Numbered from the stretch's first letter, positions 28,309 through 40,240 are shown. The stretch: DNA of 64,000 nt from Epiperipatus broadwayi (GCA_028023455.1 JAQFVV010000948.1:88091-152090); one strand, 5' to 3'. Made by a program: numbers and translations. The notes: a model not told the origin generated them from the letters alone.

Positions 28309-30002
28309 TTTTAGTAACAGTTATGACAATGATAGTGATCATTGATGTGTTGTAGTTTAAAATTCATAAGCTTATGTACATTTGAAATAGTTTTACTAAT
28401 ATTTTTTTAAAAGACAAATGAATTTATAATATTTATTTAATGTATAATATTTGTAATTTTATAATATTTTCTATTGTTAAAATAATTTTACTAATAATTT
28501 TTAAGTCAGAATAGATATTTGAAGTCATACAACATAATCATTAAATCTAGTGGTTGGCAACTGTTGTCTTTTTTTTAAAAATGTAGAAAATTTGAAAAGG
28601 AACAAAGGTTATTTAATTAATTTCTACCTGACTAATTGATCAGTTTTCCATTACCATATAAGGTAATATACTTTAAAATAATGTATAAAATTTTATAAGT
28701 ACAAAAGTATATTTTCTATTCAAATTTCACTCTGCTATGTGATCCAATTTCCTTACCATAAATTGAAATGTCGGTCAACTTATGATATGACCAAGTATAC
28801 TGACTTTGAAACAATGGTTAGCAAGAATTTAATCAAATTTAACATCTAAACATAAATGTAACAGAAATGCCAGATCAATATGTATAAATAGCTGAAATTT
28901 TGGCTATCAGTTCAATAATTCTTTGCTTTTCTGTTAGATTTGCTAACATTGTTCACACTGATTTAAATTGTGAAATAAAATTATGTTGGGATGACAGAAA
29001 CAACCATTTGTTTCCCAATGCCCCTAGAACTCTCACCTTTTTACATGTAATGCCAAAGCCTGAAACAATTAGGTTCAACTAAGTAAATTGTTCAAGAAGA
29101 ATTTTTGCCTGAATTTGAACTTTAATTATCAACCAATGCCTGTTTTCAGAAAAAACCAGTACATGATCATGATCCACTGACAACTGCTTCACATCAACAA
29201 GTTTGCCAATGTAAATGTCTGCATTACCACAAACCAATGAACATTTATTAATTTTAATCTATGCTTATAAGATTTCTGTTCTTCTTTCTTTAAAGCTATT
29301 CTGTAAATATTAAAAAATGTTGATGTAATTTAATTTAAAGCTGTATTAAGTACATTTTAATTGTTGTGGATTGAGATTGAATTATTTCTCTTTTGGTTTT
29401 TTATCTGATCTATTTTAATATGTCAAGTTGCTATCCAACCCAGTGAGTACCATAACTCTACTACTCATAGTTTTCTCCTATTGAATTTTGGAGACATACA
29501 TGTTACTTTCCAGTCAATCCACTTAAGAAAATTCGCTTGGTTGTGTACCAATTCATTCTATAATATTGTTTGCTATTTAAATGACAGATGAAGTTTTATA
29601 GCCTATACTTACTTACCCTCACGAAATATAATTTAAACCCTTACCTAGTTATTAAAATATGTTTTTTCCAACTTATTTAAGTAAAATATAGCATAAATGA
29701 ATTTAATATTCAAGATATATTCAGCAAGGATGTGATTAATAATTTTATTTTATATAAACACTATTATCTAGAATATATAGTAATTTTTAAAAAAACAATA
29801 TTTCGTACATGCATATAAATAGCTAAAGTTTTTATTATTACATTAAAGATAAAATATATGTGTTTGTTGTTTATTTGTAACTTACAATGTGCTGCATCTG
29901 GCAGTATACCTTGTGTACATATTGTATTTTCAGGGCATTTTGTTATCTAGAAAAGATATGATCAATTATTTTTGTCAGAACATTTTCATATACATTGATC
30001 AA
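28309..30002. other. AT-rich gene-free stretch
   Basis: No element recognised. A 60-codon plus-strand frame at 28900-29082 has balanced composition but no domain, and its start is lost in the right-arm copy. The inverted copy is about 38534-40240. Confidence 0.5.
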
Positions 30003-30225
<223 letters not shown>

Positions 30226-30534
30226 TAAATGTATTATTTTTCCAATATTCATATTATACATCATTGTTATGACTTTAAGATTGGAAAAAGTATATTGCTT
30301 TAATATTTTAAATTTATTAAAGATTAAGAGCTTGCTAAAATGTAATAAATCCAAAAAAATATATTATTTTTTTGGATTTTAAGCCTTTGTATGTATATAT
30401 ATATAACAGCATATTGGTTAATAAAATACCATAAGTGAAATATATATATGCTGATATGAAGATTTTCACGGGTTGCAGATATAAAAGACATAATTTGCAG
30501 GTTCATCCATGTTAAAATATTTTAAATATTGATA

Positions 30535-30577
30535 TACTGACGTTTTGACTTGGTAACACAAGTCATCCACTGAGTAA
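30535..30577 (-). ncRNA. Possible degenerate hammerhead motif in terminal repeat (minus copy)
   Basis: On the strand sense to the RT, downstream of the endonuclease, lie GGATGACTTGTG, a short stem-loop (ACTTG/CAAGT) and AAAACGTCAGTA. This resembles the GATGA - stem II - GAAAC-GUC arrangement of minimal hammerhead ribozymes reported in Penelope-like terminal repeats. The CUGANGA box is imperfect, with extra bases, and GAAA is AAAA here. It is probably inactive. Confidence 0.3.
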
Positions 30578-30749
30578 TAAAAAGTAAAAAGACAGTTGTA
30601 GAGGCGCTACAATTACTGATTTGAAAAAAAAACGTTAAAGTCCACCAATAGCAAAAATGTTAAATTAAGAATGTTTTTTTAAAAAAATCTTTCCAAATAG
30701 GAAGAAGTTTGCTAGTATCATCTCACTTATTGATACAATGTGGCCTTTT

Positions 30750-32340
30750 AAGTATCTCAATAGCTTCTCAAATTTTCAACTGGTATAGATTATCACATCT
30801 GGATATGATCCTGACACTAGAAAAATTATTTTTATGACCTGAATCCGTAGCATGGAGAGAGAGAGTGCTGCTGATGATGAATGTTGTTTAACTGCATTAG
30901 CATGATCATCTCTCCTAACATTGATGTGACAATTACTCATACCGATGTAAGAAGCCTTACAAATTTCACATGATATTTGGTAAACATTATGAGATTCAAG
31001 ACGGATTGAATCCTTAGGCTTAGATATTATATTGCTTATCTTTTGATGAGTAGAAAACGCTGTATTTATATTATAGCATTTTAATATATGTCCAATATTG
31101 TCTGTATTTCCTTCTACATATGAAAGACAAATCCTAATAGCTGATTTATCATCTTTTGTTTCCTATTTTGTTCATTTTGGGCTTGAAATAAAGCTTTATT
31201 AATAAATTTATAATTGTAATTATTTGCTAATAAAACACTATTAATATGATTTATTTTTTCTTTCAGATGTGACTTATCTGAAAGGTTAATTGCTCTATTT
31301 AAAAGAGTATTGGCTACAGAAACGATCTGACTTGGGTGATGATGAGAAAGGAAATGTAACTATCTCTGTACGTGTGTGTATTCTTTCTATAAATTGAAAA
31401 AAGATAATCTATTTGGTGTTATAGTGACTAAACATCAAGAAAAGAGAGTTTTCCATCAGACTCTGTCTCTATTATAAATCTAATTTGGAGGATCGCATAA
31501 TATTTAAATGTAAAAAAAAGTCATCTAATTTATTTTTTCCATGTACCATATGACAAAAATGTCATCTATATATCTGAGCCAAATGGAGAGGTTTAATGAG
31601 GATGATTCTAAAGCAAGAGTTTCTATATATTCCAAGAATAAATCAGCAATTACTCCTGAGTTATAGAGAGAGCCCATAGGAGTAGTAAAAACTTGTCTGT
31701 TATGCTGTCAATTATATACACAATATGTGATCAAGGGACAATGATTAATAAAAGCAATAATATGGTTAGGCAAATTGCAACATTGTGAAATTACATTTAA
31801 AGCTTCATCAATTGGAATGTTTGTAAACAAAGACACGACATCAAAACTGACCAGAATGTCATTAGCATTAATTTTTTAAATTTTTTAAAACATACATGGC
31901 ATTAAAAGAGTTTTTATTATATGATTTAATAGAAAGAATTGTGGGTGTAATGAAATCCGATAAATATCTAGCTAAAATATGAGTCGGAGATCATATTGCA
32001 CTTACTATTGGACAAACAGGGGTATCTAGTTTTGTGAATTTTTGGAAGTCCATAAAATTTTGAACAGAAACATGATTTTTTATGAGGGATTATTGTAATT
32101 TTTTTATTTCCGTTTCAATAGGCAATTTATTAATAATGGCTTTTGTTGTTTTTTTTAAATACTTGAGTGTGATCTCTTTTGATGGTTTATAAGTTTTATT
32201 ATCAAGAAAATCTAAAATTTTATTATGATAAATGTCCCGGTCCCAAACAACAGTGGCATTACCTTTATCAGATGGAAGTACAGCAATTGATTTATCCGAG
32301 TTTATATTATTTAATGGTGGTCTTCTCTTGAACACATATT
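30750..32340 (-). pseudogene. Penelope-like RT and GIY-YIG remnant, minus copy
   Basis: Penelope-like elements encode a telomerase-related reverse transcriptase followed in many families by a GIY-YIG endonuclease. Here the minus strand reads, from 32335 down: NINSDKSIAVLPSDKGNATV (N-terminal RT conserved block), the GLPKIHKP-type motif near 32040, SFDVVSLFTNIPID near 31840, GSPI-GVIADLFLEYIE near 31650, a RYIDD equivalent interrupted near 31570, and the YIG-containing C-terminal region near 30950. The RT parts are split between frames by indels. The right-arm counterpart (36225-37790) is in better condition. The 75-codon plus frame at 32232-32459 is antisense. Confidence 0.8.
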
Positions 32341-33300
32341 TTGTATATAATGGACAGCATTACATATTAAGTTTTTTAAAGGTACTCCTATGGGCTCATT
32401 GTATCTCAGAAGGTAATAGCTGTCTTTTATTCATGGAAAATAGAGAAACCATGATTTAGAATCCTCCTCTCTTGTAAAACTCCCTCATTTGGCTCAGAAA
32501 TATAGATGACATTTTGGTCATATGGTAACATGGAAAAAATAAATTAGATGATTTTTCTTACATGTAAATGACATGCATCCTCAAATAAGATTTAGAATGA
32601 AGACAGGGGAGTCGAGAGAAAACTCCCTTTTCTTGATGTTTTAGTCAACCAGGAACACCAAATAGTTTAACTTTTTCAATTTATAGAGAAAGAATACACA
32701 TAGTGGACATATATTTACATTTCTTTTTCTCATCATCACCCAACTCAGATAATCACATCTGAAAGAAGAAATAAATCATATTAATAATTGTTTTATAAAC
32801 AAATAGTTACAATTATAAATTTATTAGAAAAGCTTTATTTCAAGCCCAAAATGGACAAAATAGGAAACAAAAAGATGATAAACCAGCTATTAGGATTTGC
32901 GTTCCATATGCAAAGGAACTACAACCAATATTGGAAGCGTAATATTAAAATGCGATAATATAAATACAGCTTTTTCTACTCATTAAAAAAAAGATCAGCA
33001 ATGTAATAACCAAGCCTAAGGATTCAATCCTCTTGAATCTCACTATTGTTTATCAAATCTCATGTGAAAATTGTAAGGCTTTCTTACATGGGGTATGGTA
33101 ATCATTGCATCAGCATTAGGAGAGATGAGCATGCTAATGGCAGCACTCCCCTCACTCCATACTATGGATTCAAGTCATAAAATTATTTTTCTAGTACGGA
33201 TCATATCAGATGTGGTAATCTATACCAGTGAGAAATTGGAAAGCTATTGTGATAGTGCTTATAAAGCCATGATTGTATCAATAGAGTGAGATGATACAAG
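32341..33300 (+). pseudogene. Penelope-like RT and GIY-YIG remnant, plus copy
   Basis: This copy starts in the RT palm at a degraded TPMGS word (about 32373). It then keeps an IDDILVIW-like catalytic-loop region (32490-32530), FSIY-R and SHHP-type words (about 32670-32745), a QAQNGQNRKQKDD segment (about 32845) and a GIY-YIG-like region near 33045-33110 whose YIG is damaged. The upstream RT half is missing. The 64-codon frame at 33095-33289 covers part of the degraded endonuclease tail. Confidence 0.75.
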
Positions 33301-33432
33301 CAAATCTTACTCCTATTTGGAAATATATTTAAAAACATTCTTAATTTCCCACATTTTTGCTATTGGTGGAACTTTTAGGTTTTTTTAAATCAGTGATTGT
33401 AGCGCCTCTACAACCATCCTCTACTTTTTTAT

Positions 33433-33476
33433 TACTCAGTGGATTGACTCTGTGTTACTAAGATGAAACGTCAGTA
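33433..33476 (+). ncRNA. Possible degenerate hammerhead motif in terminal repeat (plus copy)
   Basis: The terminal repeat of the plus-strand Penelope copy holds TACTCAGTGGATTGACT, a weak stem, then GATGAAACGTCAGTA. It keeps the GAAACGTC box but has an inserted T in the GATGA box. TACT and AGTA could close a short stem I. It is a relic at best. Confidence 0.3.
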
Positions 33477-33535
33477 CATCAATATTTAAAATATTTTAAC
33501 ACCGATGAACCCACAAAATATGTCTTATATATATA

Positions 33536-34045
33536 TATATATATTAAAACAGGATTTACCTGTTCGTGACTTTCATATTTTTTACTGCTTCAGACACCAT
33601 TACTGTTAGGTCAAGCAAGTAAGCAAACTTAAACTAATTATTTTAAGTCTATATTCCTGATTGAACACTGAAAAAACTACAAATGCACTTTTCCAGTGTT
33701 ATTTTTTTCTGATTCAGACTGCGTCCTTGGATGCTGGATACTCCATTCATAAGAATGATTTAATTAACAAAAACAATCCAGCACTTGAAATATTTATAAA
33801 TTTTTATGTGAATATTTATCATGGTAATCAAAAGAATCTAAACACATAGCCCTTTCTAGTTCTCTTATCTAACCCCTTTTCTCTCTTCAGAACTACAGAG
33901 ATATTTATTTAAATTTCTCTCTTTTATTTCAATCACAAAAAAGTTATTTATGTAAGTTTTCATGATCTAGGATTCAAGTTGATAATTTGCATGGCAAGAA
34001 AAGGAAGAATTAGCAAGACAACGATTTTTGTCTTTGTTAGTAATA
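33536..34045. other. Gene-free stretch before the poly-G run
   Basis: No element recognised. A 62-codon frame at 33661-33849 has no domain. The inverted copy at about 34555-35040 shows scattered differences, more than in the 17-30 kb portion of the arms. Confidence 0.5.

Positions 34046-34100
<55 letters not shown>
34046..34100. repeat. 55-base poly-G run
   Basis: An uninterrupted G homopolymer in an otherwise AT-rich region. The mirror position in the right arm holds (ATT)n at about 34519-34546 and AT-rich sequence instead. The flanks on both sides (CTTTGTTAGTAATA before, ATAATAAATTTAA after) do have partners. It is likely a sequencing or polishing artefact that replaces an AAT tract and about 50 bp of unique sequence. 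Confidence 0.85.
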
Positions 34101-34101
<1 letters not shown>

Positions 34102-34260
34102 TAATAAATTTAAAAAAGACATTATAAAATTAAATCTTATTAATAATATGATTACAAACTGGCTAGTGAGTTAAAGCGCAGTGTAAATATTATTAACTTA
34201 TATATAAATGCATTTATTTACACTAGTTCTTATTTCTTATTTAGCTATTGTACAATTTTA

Positions 34261-34316
34261 TAAAACATGGATGTTTTCCTGATTTTTTTTAATATCAAAA
34301 ATAAATATATCAGTTT
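34261..34316. other. Central spacer of the giant inverted repeat
   Basis: This is the roughly 56-bp unpaired loop between the arms. The last clear pairing is 34249-34259 with 34320-34330 (TTGTACAATTT against AAATTGTGCAA). The spacer is AT-rich with an 8-T run and no recognisable element. I see no clear sequencing-adapter sequence at this junction. Confidence 0.75.
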
Positions 34317-34518
34317 AAAAAATTGTGCAATAACTAAATAAAGAAATAAGAACTAGTATGAAGTAAATGCATTTATTATAGAAGTTAACAAATATTTACA
34401 CTGCGCTTTAGCTCACTAGCCAGTTTGTCATGTAATCATATTATTGTAAGATTTATTTTGTAATATTTTGATCTTAAATTTATTATGTCATTTATCTAAT
34501 AATATTTGGAAATTAAAC

Positions 34519-34546
<28 letters not shown>
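34519..34546. repeat. (ATT)n microsatellite opposite the poly-G
   Basis: A short ATT array occupying the mirror position of the poly-G run. It is probably the true sequence at this locus. Confidence 0.8.
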
Positions 34547-34549
<3 letters not shown>

Positions 34550-35101
34550 ACAAAGACAAAAATCGTTGTCTTGCTTAATTCTTCCTTTTCTTGCCATGCA
34601 AATGATTAATTATCAACTTGAATCTAGGTCATGAAACTTACATAAGTAACTTTAGATTGAAATAAAAGAAGAGAAATTTAAATAAATATCTCTGTAGTCT
34701 GAAGAGAGAAAAGGGGTTAGATAAGAGAATTAGAAAGGGCTATGTGTTTAGATTCTTTTGATTACCATGATAAATTCACATAAAAAATTTATAAATATTT
34801 CAAGTGCTGGATTGTTTTTGTTAATTAAATCATTCTTATGAATGGAGTATCCAGCATCCAAGGAGCAGTCTGATCAGAAAAAATAACACTGGAAAAGTGC
34901 ATTTGTAGTTTTTTCAGTGTTCAATCAGGAATATAGACTTAAAATAATTAGTTTAAGTTTGCTACTTGCTTGACGTAACAGTAATGGTGTCTAGTAGTAA
35001 AAAATATGAAAGGCACGAACAGGTAAATCTGTTACAATATATATATATATATAAGACATATTTTGTGGGTTCATCGGTGTTAAAATATTTTAAATATTGA
35101 T

Positions 35102-35143
35102 GTACTGACGTTTCAACTTAGTAACACAAGTCATCCACTGAGT
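35102..35143 (-). ncRNA. Best-preserved hammerhead-like motif (right-arm minus copy)
   Basis: Read on the minus strand: TACTCAGTGGATGA, stem II ACTTG/TAAGT with loop TGTTAC, then TGAAACGTCAGTA. GATGA and GAAAC-GTC boxes are both intact, and TACT/AGTA could form stem I. Two or three extra bases interrupt the CUGANGA core, so cleavage is doubtful. The position, in the terminal repeat downstream of the endonuclease, fits Penelope hammerheads as described in the literature. Confidence 0.38.
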
Positions 35144-35289
35144 AATAAAAAGTAGAAAGATGGTTGTAGAGGCGCTACAATCACTGATTTAAAAAAAACC
35201 TTAAAGTTCCACCAATAGCAAAAATGTTAAATTAAGAATGTTTTTAAAAATATATTTCCAAATAGGAGTAAGTTTGCTTGTATCATTTC

Positions 35290-36225
35290 ACTTATTGATA
35301 CAATCTGGCCTTTTAAGTATCACAATAGCTTCTCTAATTTCTCACTGGTATAGATTATCACATCTGGATATGATCCTGGTACTAGAAAAATAATTTTATG
35401 ACTTGAATCCATAGTATGGAGTGAGAGTGCTGCATTAGCATGCTCATCTCTCCTAATGCTGATGCAATGATTACTCATACCTATGTAAGAAGCCTTACAA
35501 TTTTCACATGAGATTTGATAAACACAGTGAGATTCAAGAGGGATTGAATCCTTAGGCTTGGTTATTACATTGCTGATCTTTTAATGAGTAGAAAAAGCTG
35601 TATTTATATTATCGCATTTTAATATACGTTCAATATTGGTTGTAGTTCCTTTTGCATATGGAACGCAAATCCTAATAGCTGGTTTATCATCTTTTTGTTT
35701 CCTATTTTGTCCATTTTGGGCTTGAAATAAAGCTTTTCTAATAAATTTATAATTGTAACTATTTGTTTATAAAACACTATTAATATGATTTATTTCTTCT
35801 TTCAGATGTGATTTATCTGAGTTGGGTGATGATGAGAAAAGAAATGTAAATATATGTCCATATGTGTATTCTTTCTATAAATTGAAAAAGTTAAACTATT
35901 TGGTGTTCTGTTGACTAAAACATCAAGAAAAGGGAGTTTTCTCTCAGACTCTGTCTTCATTCTAAATCTTATTTGAGGATGCATATTATTTACATGTAAG
36001 AAAAAATCATCTAATTTATTTTTTCCATGTTGCCATATGACAAAAATGTCATCTATGTATCTGAGCCAAATGAGGAGTTTTAAAGAGGAGGATTCTAAAT
36101 CATGAGTTTCTATATTTTCCATGAATAAAGCAGCTATTACTTCTGAGATACATGAGCCCATAGGAGTACCAAAACTTGTATGTAATGCTGTCCATTATAT
36201 ACAAAATATGTGTTCAAGAGAAAGA
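35290..36225 (-). pseudogene. Penelope-like RT/GIY-YIG remnant, minus copy (right arm)
   Basis: The minus-strand frame at 35802-36161 (119 codons) is the longest uninterrupted retroelement frame in the window. It begins MGSCISEVIAALFMENIE (from MGSPIS-VIA), contains WLRYIDDIFVIW, the reverse transcriptase catalytic loop with both aspartates, then LPFLDVLV, FSIYRKNTHMD and HHPTQ. These are hallmark words of Penelope-like RTs. The downstream part (QAQNGQNRKQKDD, CENCKASYIG) lies in other frames down to about 35430. The N-terminal half of the RT is absent. Confidence 0.88.
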
Positions 36226-37790
36226 CTACCATTAAATAATATAAACTCGGATAAATCAATTGTTGTACTTCCATCTGATAAAGGTAATGCCACTGTTGTT
36301 TGGGATTGGGACATTTATCATAATAAAATTTTAGATTTTCTTGATGATAAAACTTATAAACCATCAAAAAGAGATCACACTACGTATTTAAAAAAAACAA
36401 CAAAAGCCATTATTAATAAATTGCCTATTGAAACGGAAATAAAAAAATTAAATAATCCCTCATGAAAAATCATGTTTCTGTTCAAAATTTTATGGACTTC
36501 CAAAAATTCACAAACCAGATACCCCTGTTTGTCCAATAGTAAGTGCAATATGATCTCCGACTCATATTTTAGCTAGATATTTATCGGATTTCATTACACC
36601 TACAATTCTTTCTATTAAATCATATAATAAAAACTCTTTTAATGTTATGTATGTTTTAAAAAATTTAAAAATTAATGCTAATGACATTCTGGTCAGTTTT
36701 GATGTCGTGTCTTTGTTTACAAACATTCCAATTGATGAAGCTTTAAATGTAATTTCACAATGTTGCAATTTGCCTAACCATATTATTGCTTTTATTAATC
36801 ATTGTCCCTTGATCACATATTGTGTATATAATTGACAGCATAACAGACAAGTTTTTAGTACTCCTATGGGCTCTCCTATCTCAGGAGTAATTGCTGATTT
36901 ATTCTTGGAATATATAGAAACTCTTGCTTTAGAATCATCCTCATTAAAACCTCTCATTTGGCTCAGATATATAGATGACATTTTTGTCATATGGCTACAT
37001 GGAAAAAATAAATTAGATGACTTTTTTTTTACATTTAAATATTATGCATCCTCAAATTAGATTTATAATAGAGACAGAGTCTGATGGAAAACTCTCTTTT
37101 CTTGATGTTTAGTCACTATAACACCAAATAGATTATCTTTTTCAATTTATAGAAAGAATACACACACGTACAGATAGTTACATTTCCTTTCTCATCATCA
37201 CCCAAGTCAGATCGTTTCTGTAGCCAATACTCTTTTAAATAGAGCAATTAACCTTTCAGATAAGTCACATCTGAAAGAAAAAATAAATCATATTAATAGT
37301 GTTTTATTAGCAAATAATTACAATTATAAATTTATTAATAAAGCTTTATTTCAAGCCCAAAATGAACAAAATAGGAAACAAAAAGATGATAAATCAGCTA
37401 TTAGGATTTGTCTTTCATATGTAAAAGGAAATACAGACAATATTGGACATATATTAAAATGCTATAATATAAATACAGCGTTTTCTACTCATCAAAAGAT
37501 AAGCAATATAATAACCAAGCCTAAGGATTCAATCCGTCTTGAATCTCATAATGTTTATCAAATATCATGTGAAATTTGTAAGGCTTCTTACATCGGTATG
37601 AGTAATTGTCACATCAATGTTAGGAGAGATGATCATGCTAATGCAGTTAAACAACATTCATCATCAGCAGCACTCTCTCTCTCCATGCTACGGATTCAGG
37701 TCATAAAAATAATTTTTCTAGTGTCAGGATCATATCCAGATGTGATAATCTATACCAGTTGAAAATTTGAGAAGCTATTGAGATACTTAA
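36225..37790 (+). pseudogene. Penelope-like RT with GIY-YIG domain, plus copy (right arm)
   Basis: This is the best-preserved coding remnant. The order is: SDKSIVVLPSDKGNATVVWD (from 36247), GLPKIHKPDTPVCPIVSA (36494-36547, then a stop at 36551), SFDVVSLFTNIPIDEAL with the palm aspartate at 36701-36703, GSPISGVIADLFLEYIE (from 36869), WLRYIDDIFVIW with YIDD at 36968-36979, FSIYRKNTHT near 37145, QAQNEQNRKQKDD near 37360, and VYQISCEICKASYIGMSN with YIG at 37589-37597. RT and GIY-YIG together define a Penelope-like retroelement of the endonuclease-bearing type. In-frame stops and several frameshifts inactivate it, and the N-terminus is truncated at the inverted junction. Confidence 0.9.
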
Positions 37791-37960
37791 AAGGCCACAT
37801 TGTATCAATAAGTGAGATGATACTAGCAAACTTCTTCCTATTTGGAAAGATTTTTTTAAAAAAACATTCTTAATTTAACATTTTTGCTATTGGTGGACTT
37901 TAACGTTTTTTTTTCAAATCAGTAATTGTAGCGCCTCTACAACTGTCTTTTTACTTTTTA

Positions 37961-38003
37961 TTACTCAGTGGATGACTTGTGTTACCAAGTCAAAACGTCA
38001 GTA
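37961..38003 (+). ncRNA. Hammerhead-like motif (right-arm plus copy)
   Basis: The mirror of 30535-30577: TACTCAGTGGATGA, stem ACTTG/CAAGT, then AAAACGTC in place of GAAACGTC. Likely a relic. Confidence 0.3.
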
Positions 38004-38313
38004 TATCAATATTTAAAATATTTTAACATGGATGAACCTGCAAATTATGTCTTTTATATCTGCAACCCGTGAAAATCTTCATATCAGCATATATATATTT
38101 CACTTATGGTATTTTATTAACCAATATGCTGTTATATATATATATACAAAAAGGCTTATAAATCCAAAAAAATAATATATTTTTTTGGATTTATTACATT
38201 TTAGCAAGCTCTTAATCTTTAATAAATTTAAAATATTAAAGCAATATACTTTTTCCAATCTTAAAGTCATAACAATGATGTACAATATGAATATTGGAAA
38301 AATAATACATTTA

Positions 38314-38533
<220 letters not shown>

Positions 38534-40240
38534 TTGATCAATGTATATGAAAATGTTCTGACAAAAATAATTGATCATATCTTTTCTAGATAACAAAATG
38601 CCCTGAAAATACAATATGTACACAAGGTATACTGCCAGATGCAGCACATTGTAAGTTACAAATAAACAACAAACACATATATTTTATCTTTAATGTAATA
38701 ATAAAAACTTTTAGCTATTTATATGCATGTACGAAATATTGTTTTTTTAAAAATTACTATATATTCTAGATAATAGTGTTTATATAAAATAAAATTATTA
38801 ATCACATCCTTGCTGAATATATCTTGAATATTAAATTCATTTATGCTATATTTTACTTAAATAAGTTGGAAAAAACATATTTTAATAACTAGGTAAGGGT
38901 TTAAATTATATTTCGTGAGGGTAAGTAAGTATGGGCTATAAAACTTCATCTGTCATTTAAATAGCAAACAATATTATAGAATGAATTGGTACACAACCAA
39001 GCGAATTTTCTTAAGTGGATTGACTGGAAAGTAACATGTATGTCTCCAAAAATTCAATAGGAGAAAACTATGAGTAGTAGAGTTATGGTACTCACTGGGT
39101 TGGATAGCAACTTGACATATTAAAATAGATCAGATAAAAAAACCAAAAGAGAAATAAATTTCAATCTCAATTACCACAACAAATTAAAATGTACTTAATA
39201 CAGCTTTAAATTAAATTACATCAACATTTTTTTAATATTTACAGAATAGCTTTAAAGAAAGAAGAACAGAAATCTTATAAGTATAGATTAAAATTAATAA
39301 ATGTTCATTGGTTTGTGGTAATGCAGACATTTACATTGGCAAACTTGTTGATGTGAAGCAGTTGGTCAGTGGATCATGATCATGTACTGGTTTTTTCTGA
39401 AAACAGGCATTGGTTGATAATTAAAGTTCAAATTCAGGCAAAAATTCTTCTTGAACAATTTACTTAGTTGAACCTAATTGTTTCAGGCTTTGGCATTACA
39501 TGTAAAAAGGTGAGAGTTCTAGGGGCATTGGGAAACAAATGGTTGTTTCTGTCATCCCAACATAATTTTATTTCACAATTTAAATCAGTGTGAACAATGT
39601 TAGCAATCTAACAGAAAAGCAAAGAATTATTGAACTGATAGCCAAAATTTCAGCTATTTATACATATTGATCTGGCATTTCTGTTACATTTATGTTTAGA
39701 TGTTAAATTTGATTAAATTCTTGCTAACCATTGTTTCAAAGTCAGTATACTTGGTCATATCATAAGTTGACCGACATTTCAATTTATGGTAAGGAAAATT
39801 GGATCACATAGCAGAGTGAAATTTGAATAGAAAATATACTTTTGTACTTATAAAATTTTATACATTATTTTAAAGTATATTACCTTATATGGTAATGGAA
39901 AACTGATCAATTAGTCAGGTAGAAATTAATTAAATAACCTTTGTTCCTTTTCAAATTTTCTACATTTTTAAAAATAAGACAACAGTTGCCAACCACTAGA
40001 TTTAATGATTATGTTGTATGACTTGCAACTATCTATTCTGACTTAAAAATTATTAGTAAAATTATTTTAACAATAGAAAATATTATAAAATTACAAATAT
40101 TATACATTAAACAAATATTATAAATTCATTTGTCTTTTAAAAAAATATTAGTAAAACTATTTCAAATGTACATAAGCTTATGAATTTTAAACTACAACAC
40201 ATCACATGATCACTATCATTGCTCATAACTGTTACTAAAA
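38534..40240. other. Gene-free inverted copy of 28309-30002
   Basis: AT-rich, with small substitutions relative to the left arm and no element recognised. Confidence 0.5.

Larger units (their letters stand above)
30480..33535. mobile_element. Penelope-like element pair, inverted head to head (left arm)
   Basis: Two partial copies of one Penelope-like retroelement lie in opposite orientation. The longer copy (about 30480-32340) is on the minus strand and runs from the N-terminal RT region to the GIY-YIG domain and terminal repeat. The shorter copy (about 32341-33535) is on the plus strand and starts within the RT palm. Both outer ends carry the same ~150-bp terminal sequence, including GTAGCGCCTCTACAA, as near 30603 and 33400. 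Penelope elements are known to have terminal repeats in direct or inverted orientation and to occur as partial inverted pairs, which this matches. The copies are diverged and both are full of frameshifts. Confidence 0.8.
35036..38060. mobile_element. Penelope-like element pair, inverted (right arm)
   Basis: The mirror of 30480-33535: a partial minus-strand copy (about 35036-36225) and a longer plus-strand copy (about 36225-38060). Outer ends share the terminal sequence with GTAGCGCCTCTACAA and TTTAAAATATTTTAAC. The junction near 36225 joins the palm region of one copy to the N-terminal RT region of the other, so the 36121-36465 frame begins in antisense sequence and only later enters genuine RT coding. 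Confidence 0.8.

Noticed and set aside
28900-29082. 60-codon frame with balanced composition as a small gene
   Set aside because: No domain, signal or splice context; the start is lost in the right-arm copy.
34321-34345. Nanopore adapter at the palindrome centre (GCAATAACTAAATAAAG resembles GCAATACGTAACTG)
   Set aside because: Only the first six bases match well, and the sequence has a proper inverted partner at 34236-34260, so it belongs to the arms.
36121-36225. Met start and first ~35 codons of the 36121-36465 frame
   Set aside because: This part is antisense to the inverted Penelope copy; genuine RT coding begins only after the junction near 36225.
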